From contig NC_081411.1 in assembly GCF_030272615.1 (NCBI RefSeq), forward strand, positions 187,711,949 through 187,775,948: DNA of 64,000 nt, given 5' to 3'. The position numbers were made by a program, and so were the translations under genes. The DNA is from Cryptomeria japonica. Lineage: Eukaryota > Streptophyta > Pinopsida > Cupressales > Cupressaceae. Positions 24,701 to 36,700 of this stretch are shown here, piece after piece. A model generated the notes under the pieces. It was not told the DNA's origin. It ran no database searches and was given only the letters and a program-made list of their open reading frames with translations. The first letter of the stretch is position 1, and every line of letters begins with the position of its first letter.

Positions 24701-27700
24701 TTTACTAGTTTTCTTGTTTTCAAAGGCCTTCCCATTTATTCTAAGTTAAGCTACTTGGGGATTTATAATCCTTGATGTTCTTTTTGTGGCATTGTGTCTC
24801 TTCTAGTCTTTCCCTATAACTCAAGTTTCTTGGACCTACATTAATGATTTCTTGAAGCCTTTTTAGCCTAAGCATTTTTCATGGTATATGATGTTATTAG
24901 GGGATATAACTTGAAACCATTTTAGATATATAACTAGATTTGAAAATATTTTATGGAGGGAATTATCTTTAGCATTTGGAAAGATAGACATTCTACTACT
25001 TTTTCTAGATGTTCTATTGATCAACTTTCTTTATTCTTAATTCTTGATATGTTGAATGTGTTTATGTGGATTCAAGTGTGTTACCCTTGAACTTTACATT
25101 CGATTCCTTTTTGTGAATGTTATTTCTATGGGCTTTATGTCTATCTAAATTCTCCCATTGTCATGGTCGTAATCGCCTTAGTCTTCCGACCCTATTTTGT
25201 AAGTCACGAAAATTGATAGTTGAACATTTCCTTCGTCGAACCAATCTATTAAGTTCAAAGGTTCATAGGTACATTGGTTCAATGAGGTCATCAGTCGATC
25301 AACATTGTTTTGAGTCCAAATGTCGTAGTCCTTTGTGTTGCCTGGTTGAACCTTGAACTAGTAAACATGTATGGTTCAACGGTTCAATGGTTCCATGGTT
25401 CGATGTTTTCTGTTGATAAGCACAAAGATCAAGGAAGGCATGATGTATGGAGGTAGGCATAATTGTTCAGCAAATGAATAGTCTGAGCGATTGAGCCACT
25501 TTTCTAAGCAAGTTGTAACTTTTTAAAATGAAAAGTAATCATTACTTGGACAGACAATCCTACGAAGGTGATGTGTAATTAATGCATGCATCAGGGATTG
25601 TCTTTTCAATGTTATCTCGCATGCATGAGTAAGTATGGAAGTTGTGTCACCAAATTTTATGCTAATCATATTGAAGTACTTTAAATATTGTTTGAGAAGC
25701 CAAATTAGTAAACAAACTGCTCAGTGAAAGAAAGGTAATTTTTTGCTTCTCGAGCTCGGAAAGGGTGCAGTGTATGATAGGTGAGTCTAGTCTTGGCCAT
25801 TTCTTTCATTTCATGCATAGGAAAGAGGATTTATTCAATTTCTCATTGTGGTGGTTTGGGTTTATTTGCTTGCATTAGTATAGTGTTGAAGTCATAGAAT
25901 TGTCAGAATGAGGTCGACACCTCCCAAAATGGTTGCTGAGAATGGTCTAATGAGTTATCTTCTGGAGTTTGGAGATACATCTCTGGCTCATGCTAACCTC
26001 GAAGAATTTATGGAAAGATTGACAAAAAATGTTAATTCTCCCATGATGTAGAGAACTGTGGATAGTGGTCTCATAGAAGCCGTTGTAGAAGATAACTCGA
26101 TCTGCTAGGGAATACCCAATATGCTAAGTGTAATGTGGATGAATATTATCGATCCCTTTGGGAGACAAAAGCAACTCATACATATACCAAACATAGGTTC
26201 CTCCAACCATCACGACTGCTCAAGAAAGTCGACTTTTCCTTTTAGCAACATACCTTTTGATAAGTGACAATTTATATATTAATCAACACCTCTTATGTTA
26301 GAGTGTTAATATGCTCCCGATTTTATTATCAAGGATGGAAGGATTAACACGTAATTAATAAATAAAGGTAAATCGATATAGCTAAATTGTCTAAGGCTGA
26401 CCACTTAGACAATTTAGTTGACTATGTCGAGATGACTGACGCTATTACATTAACACTCCCTCTTAGCTAGAGAGAAATCCTTCTTAATACAAATGAACAC
26501 AACCACCATGGCTACTCCTAGAGGGTGAATACACACAAATGCTAAGTCATGGAGTCTCTCACATGAAATCCACCATACCTACTCGCAGAGGGTGGAACAA
26601 GGGCTAGAACCTCAAACTTCTCTCACAAAGAAGAATTCAGATCAAGGGATGATACCTCAAACTTCTCTCACAGAGAAGAATGCATAACAAGAGCTGATGC
26701 CTCAAACTTCTCTCATAGAGAAGAATGCATAACAAGGGCCGATACCTCAAACTTCTCTCACAGAGAAGAATGCATAACAATACATATCAAGTAATTACTG
26801 ATGTTGAGGCTCCCTTTCAGCAAGGGATTCATTCTCCAAAACTCCAAGTTTGTCTCGAAAATGCACAAGCTTCACTTTCGCAAGATGCTTGGTGAGAATG
26901 TCAGCCGTTTGTTCCTCAGTACAAATGTATCTCAACTGAACAACATTCCTTTGTACCATATCTCAGATATAGTGGTATTGATTCTCAACATGCTTTGTTT
27001 TGTCATGGAACACTAGATTGACAGAAAGATTCACAAACCTTTGATTATCATAATGAATGGTAGTAGGCTCCAATGATTGTCCAAATAATCCTGCAAGGAG
27101 CTTACGAAGCCACACTGCTTCGCGAGTGTTATAGAAGATAACTCGATCTGCTAGGGAATACCCAATATGCTAAGTGTAATGTGGATGAATATTATTGATC
27201 CCTTTGGGAGACAAAAGCAACTCATAAATATACTGAACACAGGTTCCTCCAACCATCACGATTGCTCAAGAAAGTCGACTTTTCCTTTTAGCAACATACC
27301 TTTTGATAAGTGACAATTTATATATTAATCAACACGTCTTATGTTAGAGTGTTAATATGCTCCCGATTTTATTATCAAGGATGGCGGGATTAACACATAA
27401 TTAATAAATAAAGGTAAATCGATATAGCTAAATTGTCTAAGGCCGATAGGCCACTTAGACAATTTAGTTGACTATGTCGGCCATGAAGGAGATGACTGAC
27501 GCTATTACATTAACACTCCCTCTTAGCTAGGGAGAAATCCTTCTTAATACAAATGAACACAACCACCATGGCTACTCGTAGAGGGTGAATACACACAAAT
27601 GCTAAGTCATGGAGTCTCTCACATGACATCCACCATACGTACTCGCAGAGGGTGGATCCACCATACCTAGTCATAGAGGGTGGAACAAGGGCTAGAACCT

Positions 27701-30700
27701 CAAACTTCTCTCACAGAGAAGAATTCACAACAAGGGATGATACCTCAAACTTGTCTCACAGAGAAGAATGCATAACAAGGGTTGATACCTCAAACTTGTC
27801 TCATAGAGAAGAATGCATAACAATGCATATCAAGTAATTATTGATGTTGAAGCTACCTTTCAGCAAGGGCTTCATTCTCCAAAACTCCAAGCTTGTCTCG
27901 AAAATGCACAAGCTTCACTTTTGCAAGAGGCTTGGTGAGAATGTTAGTCGTCTGCTCCTCAGTACAAATGTATCTCAACTGAACAACATTCCTTTGTACC
28001 ATATCTCATATATAGTGGTATTGAATCTCAACATGCTTTGTTCTGTCATGGAACACTAGATTGATAGAAAGCTTCAGACAACTTTGATTATCATAATGAA
28101 TGGTTGTAGGCTCCAATGATTGTCCAAATAATCTTGCAAGGAGCTTACAAAGCCACACTGCTTCGCAAGTTGCAACACATGCTGCAATGTATTCTGCCTC
28201 TGCAGCACTTAGGGCTACAGAAGACTGCTTCCTACTACACCAGGAAATCATAGCAGATCCCAAGCCGAAGCAACAACTAGAGGTGCTCTTATGATCAGTA
28301 ACACTCCATGCCCATTCAGAATCAAAATATCCTTCAAGAATCAGGTCCACACTAAAAGAGTATTTCAAGCCATATCCAACTATGTCACACAAGTATCTCA
28401 AGATATGCTTGGATGCAACTAGATGTATCTGTCAAGGTTCACTCATGAACTAGCTAAGTGCACTCACTGCATAGCAAATATCTGGTCTAGTGTTAACTAT
28501 ATACATCAAGGACCCAATCAACTGCCTATACATAGTCTATTCCCTCTTGTTGAGAGAAGCCACGAGCCACAAATCTAGCCTTGTACTTTTCAATGCTACC
28601 ATCAACTACATGCTTTATCTTGTACAACCACTTGGAAGATACAACAGACTTCCCTTTCAGTCTAGGCACAATATCCCACACATCATTTTTGAGAATGGAT
28701 TGATACTCCTCATCCATTTCATCTTTCCAAACTTGTTGTTTTGAGGCTTCATCTATGCTAGAAGGTTCAAACTCAATAAGATTACACATTAATGCAACAT
28801 AACTAGAAAATCTCTGTGGTCTTTTACTTTCTCTGAATGTGCCTCTAGGAGGAGCAAACTGTTCTACTTCCCACATAGTGTTTCTTGCCCAAACAGGCCC
28901 CTTTCGAGACACAACAATATCTCTAGGCCCATCAGTGGGATCCAAAGGTTCAATTGGATCATCACTCATATCAGGTTATGTAGTCTCCCTCCGAGTCTTA
29001 GGAGCATGATCAACATCCATGTCTTGAGGAGTCTCATCATCTATCTCCATGCATGAGCCCTTTCATTTCCTGAATGCAACATCTTCCTCAAATGTGACAT
29101 CCCTGCTAACTTCTATTTGCTTCTGACCAAGAATGTAAATATGGTAGGCTTTGGAGGTTTCACTGTAGCCCACAAATATTCCTCTCTTTCCAGAAGGTTC
29201 CAACTTGGTTCTCTTGTCCTTAGGAATATGAAGATACACAGGAAAACCAAATATTCTCAGGTGACTGATATCAGACTTGATCCCTGAAAAGGCTTCTTCG
29301 TCATATTTTGTAATATCCAATGAGGACGTCTATTTTGAACATACACTGCTGTTCTAGAGGCTTTTGCCCATAGAAAAGTCTGAAGGTCTTGATCATGAAT
29401 CATAGCTTTTGCAACTTCAACAATAGATCTATTCTTCCTTTCAACAACCCCATTTGTTGATGGTTGTAGGGAACACAAAACTCCCTCTTGATCCCTACCT
29501 CAATACAAAAATCATGAAAGCTACCCGAGGTGTACTCACCTCCATTATCAGACCTTAAAACTTTAATTTTCTTTCTTGATATATTTTCTACAAGAGCTTT
29601 AAACTCTTTAAACCTAACTAGGACTTCATCAGACTCTTTAGACCTTAAGAAATAAATCCAAGTCTTCCTAGAGTAGTCATCTATAAAAGTTACATAATAC
29701 AAACATCCACTTAGGGATGGAATTGACATTGGACCACATAAATCTGAATGTCCAAGATCTAGAATTTCTTTAGACCTACTTTCACTGCTACGAAAAGGAT
29801 TCTTAATATTTTTACCCATAGCACAACCTTTACAAGTACCATCATGAACATGATTAAGTTTAGGAATACCTTTTACCATCTTTTCCAGTGATGGAAGAGC
29901 CCTAAAGTGGAGATGTCCAAGTCTTCTATGCCAAAGTTCGCTGGAACTGGAAGAATCATGAATAAGAGCTTGAACTGGAAGAGTGGAGAGTTTATACAAA
30001 CTCTCATGTTGATTTCCGATCACACGAGCAATCTTGATGCTAGAGTTCTTAGGCCAAGCAAGAACTCTTCCTTCAGAAAATACAATTTGATATCCCTTAT
30101 CGTCCAAGGTTGAAATAGACACAAGGTTTCTCTTGATCCCTGGCACGAACAACACATCACTTAGGTGTAGAGAAATTCTAGATTCAAAGTTTAGAGATGT
30201 GGCACCAAATCCTCTTCTGGAATAGTGTGCATCATCCCCAATAATAACTTGAAGATGTGATTCTTTCTCCACTAAATTAGAAAGGTGCTCCTGATAACCG
30301 GTGCTATGTCGAGAGGCTCCACTATCAATTAACCAGGCATCACTGTCCATAGGAACATTGCTTCATAATGCTGATATGAAAAGAAAACCATTGGAGTTAT
30401 CTTCAACCTCCTTCTAAGATGGGACTTCATTGATGTTTTCTTCTTGATGATTAGGTCTTGTCAAACACTGGATGCGAGAGAGATCTTTCTTCCTCTTCCT
30501 AGAATCAGGTGCAAAATCTGATTTCAAATCTCTATTCCTTTTGAAGTTGCCCTTCTTCCAATTCTTACGTTTCTTGGTAGATTGAGTGGCAAGAACATGT
30601 GTATCTTCATTTTGAGAACTCTTGATAATTCCTCTAGCAGTCAATCTTGATTCTTCTTTAATACAATCTGCACGGAGTCGATCAAACTTAGGTAATTTGG

Positions 30701-33700
30701 ATCTTCCACTTATGCTTTGGATAAATAGCTCCCATGAATGAGGTAGACCATTCAAGGCTAGCATGACAAGGCCTTTATCAATTACTTGATCCCCAATTGC
30801 ACTTAGTTGATCTCTCAATTTTGAAATTTTTATGAAGTACATGATGACTGAATCTCCCTTTGCCATCTTCACTTGGTGGAGTTGTTGCCTCAAGGCAAGA
30901 GCCCTACTTACGTTGTTAATCTCATATAAATCTTCCAAGGTTTTGAACATATCTCTCGTCATGATCTTCAGGTTCAGATAAATCCTTTTCCTCCATGAAT
31001 TGAAGAAGATCATTTTCTTCAAGTGTAATGAGCACTCTAAACTTTCGTGAGGTGAAGTTAGATGCGCCTTCAAGCCTATCTTCGACTTTAAGACCGTTCA
31101 CCATTTTGGAGACTTAGAGATACTGCTCGACGGAGAGAGAGAGGATATAATACTTAGAAGTTGTAGAGAATCTGATCACGATCTTCTTTCATCATGGCTC
31201 TAATACCATGTTGAGACATGGACCAGCTAGGACTCAAACCTAGGACCTTCCATACGCTGCTAGAGTGCTCTACCACTGAGCTACTGGCCCCTCTTGGACC
31301 AGTCCATCGTTAGTCTGGGTGTGGCTTATTTCCAACACCAACACCCCATCTTAAGCCACACCTCTCGTGTGCTTGGGGCTCCTAGCCTGGACTTGGCTTT
31401 GATACCATGTTGAGATATGGACCAGCTAGGACTCGAACCTAGGACCTTCCATATGTTGCTAGAGTGCTCTACCACTGAGCTATTGGCCCCTCTTGGACCG
31501 GTCCATCATCAGTCCGAGTGTGTCTTATTTCCAACACCAACACATATTCCCTATCATGATTTGGGGCAAGGTTGATGTGTGGAGTCACTACCACAATTTT
31601 CATAAATTTTTAAAAGGAAAAAAAATTTGCTTGGAAAGCCAATAAAAAATTAAATGAAGTTATAGAGTGTTTAATAAATATAATTTTTTACATTTTTGAT
31701 GTGTTTTTAGAATAGCGAGTCAATACATTGGACTTGTGGGAACTTGATAAAAAACACAATGAGCTTTTTTTTAAATTGAAATTTAGAATCTACAAGTTGT
31801 GGATAAAGAAATGTACATGTACACATTGAGTTAGTGCAGTATGCATTACTAAATATTAGTTTTTAATAAATAAAATATTTAATATAAAAATCATTAAAGG
31901 TAGCTTAAGTTAAAATCTTTTTTTTTATTATCTGATAATGGCGGTTTTTGAAATAGTCAAACTATTTTATAAAGACTAGAATGCATTCAATGATGCAACC
32001 TAAATAATAATAAACTATAAATAAGAACAAAAAAATCATCTAACTGTATCAAGGTTGTAAAACAATAATATCTCTAAACTTACAACAAAAATAAAACAAG
32101 AAGTTAATAATGAGGCTAATTTCTAAGATTCATTTTGAGATATCCAAATCAAATAAGCCACTTATATTTTAAAAAATAACCTTAATTTACAATTCATACT
32201 AGGTAGTTTACTACAAACCAAGATTGAAAGTACTCTAACTTCCATCACAAACATCTTTTACTATTTTCCTATTATAACTTTATTTCATATTCAATCTCCT
32301 CCTCTTTATTCTACTCCTAATTTAGCTATTTTATAAACAAATTTGATAGTACATATATAATATAACTTTTTATCTTGCTTCAAATTTGAGAAATGTGAGG
32401 TTACATAAGACTCAATGAATAAAGGATGATTTTTTTCTTGTCTAACATTTTATCATTTGCTACTTTTTGGTTTTTTTCAATTTCTAACTCTAGACATTGA
32501 TTCCTTCCTTTTCATTATTTCATTTCTTGTAGAACGAGTACTATCAAAAGACCAATACTATAACCCCAACTCATATAGATACTAAATTTATATTTTCCTT
32601 TTTATAGGATCAAATTCTAGTTTTCCATTTTCTTAATAATAACTATATTCTTCTCAAAATCTAAGGATCATCTAGAATAGTTCAAACAAAATCCTTGAAA
32701 ATGAAAAAAAAAAGGAAATTAAGAAAATATCCATTGTAGATATTTTAGCCTAACATTTTATTTTCTATCCTCTTAAATCCTAACTTCTATCTTTATAGAT
32801 ATTAGGCCTAGCACCTTTGAAAGTTCCCAATAAATTTTCTTGAATCTAGAGAATCTAACTACTGAATCCATGAACCTAAGATGGAGTTCCTTTTTGTACA
32901 TCATGGTTCCACATAATAGGCCAAAGATATATGGTTTTAAAATTTATTTATGAGTAGCTCTACACATTATTTCTATATCACCCTTTAACTTAGAGGTTAC
33001 AATTATGATCGAGAATATTCTCTCCCTTAAATTTATTTCACCAACCTAACCTAATGTTGCATTCCACTCATCATCACTATTTGGTTGAAGTATAAATCCA
33101 TCAAGAAAACCATTGCCATCACTCACACCTTTGTCCACAAGAGAGGATTCATATCCACAACATTTACCTTACATAGACTCATCACATTATAGACATTACT
33201 TCACAATATGTATAGTGAAATCAATTATTTTAGAAATCTCTTTCGAAAGTGATTTTAATTTTTTTTTTGGGATGCATCTCCCTAGAAGATTGCACTTTTT
33301 GTCAATATGTATCTTCAAAGCTATCTATTAGTCTTTGTAGAGTGAATTTGACTCTCATTATAACAAAAAAAATTCAACATATAGAAGTAAAATGTATATT
33401 ATAATTTATTTGTGATCAAAATAGGTTCATGGAGTTTGCAATATCAAATGTTTAAATTAGAAGATTGTCATATCATTAAATGATAATTAATTTGATATAA
33501 TTTTTTTTTTAGTATTTTAATGTTATAAAATTTAGTAAAAGTTATATATTCAAGTAATTTTATTATCTTTTTTTTTTTGTTCAGCATGAAAAATATTTTG
33601 GAGAGGTACAACAGATGTCCAGAAGGATCACAATCAGGATTAATTGAGTATGATAATGAAGTAAGCTCTTTTTCTCTCTCTTACACAAAGAAATCATAAA

Positions 33701-36700
33701 GTTTATTCAATGATATGAAACTCTAAACAAATCACATGCTTCTTTAAATAGTTTTTAATATTAATGATGTCTCTTGTGATAATATTACTAAACACATGTA
33801 CCAAAACAACTTCTTTTATATAGTATGGGTGAATGTATAAGTCCATGTTTCTCCAAATATAGACCTTGAAAGAAACAATTGACAAACAAAAGATATACCT
33901 CTTTTTTCATGGAATATACGAAATATTTTATACCAAAATTAGCAAGATACTAGCCATATAAGTTTTGTTGTTGTCAAGTGTATTACACAACAATGAAAAC
34001 TTTGTAATGTTTTCAAATCTGAATTGAAAAATATGTTGACATATAATAGCTTAAATAAGTTTTTAAGGAAAATATAGGACATTGACTTGTAATTGTTTCA
34101 TTTTCCAAGTTTTATATGACATAGAAAGGAGAAATGATATGGTCATATTACTTATTCTACAATTTTTGATAGGGAGATACTAATAAACTTATTAAGAAAT
34201 CTTGGCTTACAAATTATTCCTGTAATGACATTTCACCCTCATCATAATGAGTAATAGAGGTAAATAATATCAAAATTCAAATCCTTCTAATATTGATGCC
34301 TTGATTAATGTATAAATATTGAAAATAATTAATTATAATAATATCTTACCTTGTGCACAACATTAGGGATTCCATTTCACTTCAACCACTTAATAATATA
34401 TTTTAAAATCCTCTCTTAATTTAGAATAATAATAAAAATATCTCCTCAAATAGAAATATATTCTAGCTACCCATTTTCTTAATGAAATTATGGAAATTGA
34501 CTTTTATTTCTATTAAAATCCTAAATTGATTGGTGGATATCATAACAACCATAATCTAGGAAAAATATATTAACCTTCTAGATCTTCTCAACACCTTATA
34601 TCACAAAAAGATTAAGGTAAAATATCTAGACATACTACATAAATATATTAGTTCATATATACCTAGATTCCAACTCATTATTTTGGAATGATGTTAAGTA
34701 TCTCATCAACCCTTAAATTAATAGTTCATTGCTTCTAAGTTTAATGTTAAAAAAATCTCAATTGATATGAATGGACATGATATAATATTTCTCACCTAGT
34801 GAATCCTCCATGATGTATGATGGGTTTTTGTGAATTATTAAGTTACATGCACCTTTCAATGTTTACATTACTACAATGCTTGGAAAATTTAAACCATTAT
34901 TTTTTCTATTTCATTAAAATTTATGATATAAAACTCAATAATTAGATTAATGTTGAGAGTTTTCTAATATAGTTAGACACATAAAGTTTAGGAGTGTGAT
35001 CTTCTTTGACTCCAATAACTATGCCTTAGAGCATTTGTATATGACTATGACCTGTTCCATGTACCTTACAAAACTCTATAGGATCTTTTAGAAACCTAAA
35101 TCTAGGTAACTTTCAACAATTTGAAATTTGTCATGTATTAGATTTTACATAAGAGATTTGATAGTTGGATAAATAAATGATCCTATGTGTTGGTGTTGGA
35201 AATAAGCCACAACCAGACCGACGATGGACTGGTCCAAGAGGGGCAAGTAGCTCAATGGTAGAGCACTCCAACAGCGTATGGAAGGTCCTAGGTTCGAGTC
35301 CTAGTTGTTCCATGTCTCAACATGGTATCAGAGCTAGATCCAGGCTAGGAGCCCCAAGCACACGAGAGGTGTGGCTTAAGGGGGGGTGTTGGTGTTGGAA
35401 ATAAGCCACACCCAGACTGACGATGGACTGGTCCAAGAGGGGCTAGTAGCTCAGTGGTAGAGCACTCCAACAACGTATGGAAGGTCCTAGGTTTGAGTCC
35501 TAGCTGGTCCATGTATCAACACTATAAAGCATTGGGTTGACATCATTTACAATGGTGATGAACATATTAATGAGATAACATAACAAACACACCCAAGACA
35601 ATCCTTCTCTTATACCCCACTTTTTTAGTTAGAATTAGGTATTGGTAGTTAAAATTTGAGATCATTGATTGGTTTTATGATATCATACAAAAGCAATAAT
35701 ATGTTAGCTTATTCAAATAATAGAAAATATTATCTAAATTATAGCTCGAGTATGTTATATTTACAAGATTGATGGAGCCTGAATCCTAACATTCGAGAAT
35801 ATAATAATAATTATGTTCATTTAAAAACTCTTTAATTCTTCTATCTTGTTTCCGTAGTAAAAACTATTATTAATATTCAACTTATATACACTTTCGTATC
35901 TGGCAAACCTAGACAATCAGTTACCAAACCACATTTGGAGTAAGGCATTGAGGTGAATCTAATAGAGTGGAGGTTTAAAAATCGAGGTTATGATTCTACT
36001 CCACGTACATGTTCAAACATTGATACTAAAAGTTTCAATATAATGGTTCAGATCAACATGCCTTTTCAATTACAAGAATTGAATTTATAATGGTAGTATC
36101 TAATCATGAAGACTTTAATTGCTGGTAAGGAAGCAACAAATATTTAAATATAATGACATTATATTTAGAAAGGCCATACTTCGCATGGAGGGGAAAAGCT
36201 TGTCTCAACAAGATTTCCATGAGAAAAATGCCAATCTCAATTGAGCACTTTGGCTAGACAAGAGCAACAAGCATAGGAGAGTATAAGAGCTAAATCGTGA
36301 GGGCAGCTGAGAAGGATTTAAGAGCCAAATTTAAGCTATCATTCAATCTTTGGCACTTGTTGAAGATTTCTTTATGCTATGAATTAAGGTCATATTTGCT
36401 CAACTCACCATATTGTTTTTGGCCTTAGAATATGTGCATTCTTTAGGTCCACAGCTTGGTTAAGGAAGCCGAAGAATAGTAATGTAAATGGCAGCAAGGA
36501 ACTAGATTATTCTCTATGAGGCTTACTAGATTGCATGTTAAGAACATCAGGCAAGACTCAAGCTACTATTTAGTGGCAGTACTGAGGAAAAACAATGTGA
36601 TAGTAATATTTTTTTACTTGACTATTACATATTTATGGCAACTATTTTCAAACAGAGTAATCCCTATCAACTCTTTTCCAGCAGACTTAATCGGTTATAC

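Larger units (their letters stand above)
26083..31208 (-). mobile_element. Ty1-copia retrotransposon, broken, with duplicated 3' end
   Basis: In element order (right to left): primer site TGGTATTAGAGCC (31208 to 31196), leader, gag (from 31104), protease with [12 protein letters not shown], the pre-integrase zinc motif (H-x-x-L-G-H...CKGC), integrase with the [12 protein letters not shown] and LRSDNGGEY blocks, a reverse-transcriptase part ([20 protein letters not shown]) and RNase H ([13 protein letters not shown]), then a purine-rich PPT and LTR. It is a fossil with several breaks and its polymerase is not complete. The 3' end (end of RNase H, PPT, LTR) is present twice in tandem. The LTR immediately before the primer site is not of its own type but belongs to a miniature element. 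Confidence 0.88.
31209..31542 (-). mobile_element. Miniature LTR element (TRIM-like) with tRNA-like LTRs, copy 1
   Basis: On the minus strand: LTR (31542 to 31408, 135 bp), 64-bp core (31407 to 31344) starting with TGGTATCAAAGCC and ending in a purine-rich AAGATGGGG, and a second LTR (31343 to 31209, 135 bp). Both LTRs start TGTTGGTGTTGGAAATAAG and end CTCAACA. I count 11 differences between them. Each LTR contains a 72-nt tRNA-like sequence. The inner LTR is followed at once by the copia primer site. No matching target duplication flanks this copy, as expected if it was joined by recombination. No protein is encoded. Confidence 0.88.
35188..35521 (+). mobile_element. Miniature LTR element (TRIM-like) with tRNA-like LTRs, copy 2, looks whole
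   Basis: LTR 35188-35322 (135 bp), core 35323-35386 (64 bp), LTR 35387-35521 (135 bp). LTRs begin TGTTGGTGTTGGAAATAAG and end CAACA. The core starts with TGGTATCAGAGCT, the iMet-type primer site widely used by plant copia and TRIM elements, and ends in GGGGGGG, a polypurine tract. Flanks CTATG (35183-35187) and CTATA (35522-35526) are a 5-bp target duplication with one difference. The LTRs differ at nine positions by my count. There is no protein coding; an autonomous partner must supply enzymes. No run of four T occurs on the sense strand within the element, so a polymerase III transcript starting in the first LTR need not stop inside it (inference). Confidence 0.9.

Noticed and set aside
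23300-25100. Possible decayed LINE in intron 1
   Set aside because: A few residues recall LINE ORF1 but no motif could be defended.
26801-28059. Two similar plus-strand frames of about 71 residues
   Set aside because: They are antisense to the duplicated copia 3' end; similarity is due to the tandem duplication.
35241-35312. A functional tRNA gene
   Set aside because: Acceptor and anticodon stems do not pair well, the anticodon is not clear, and the sequence is repeated in LTRs. Treated as tRNA-like.
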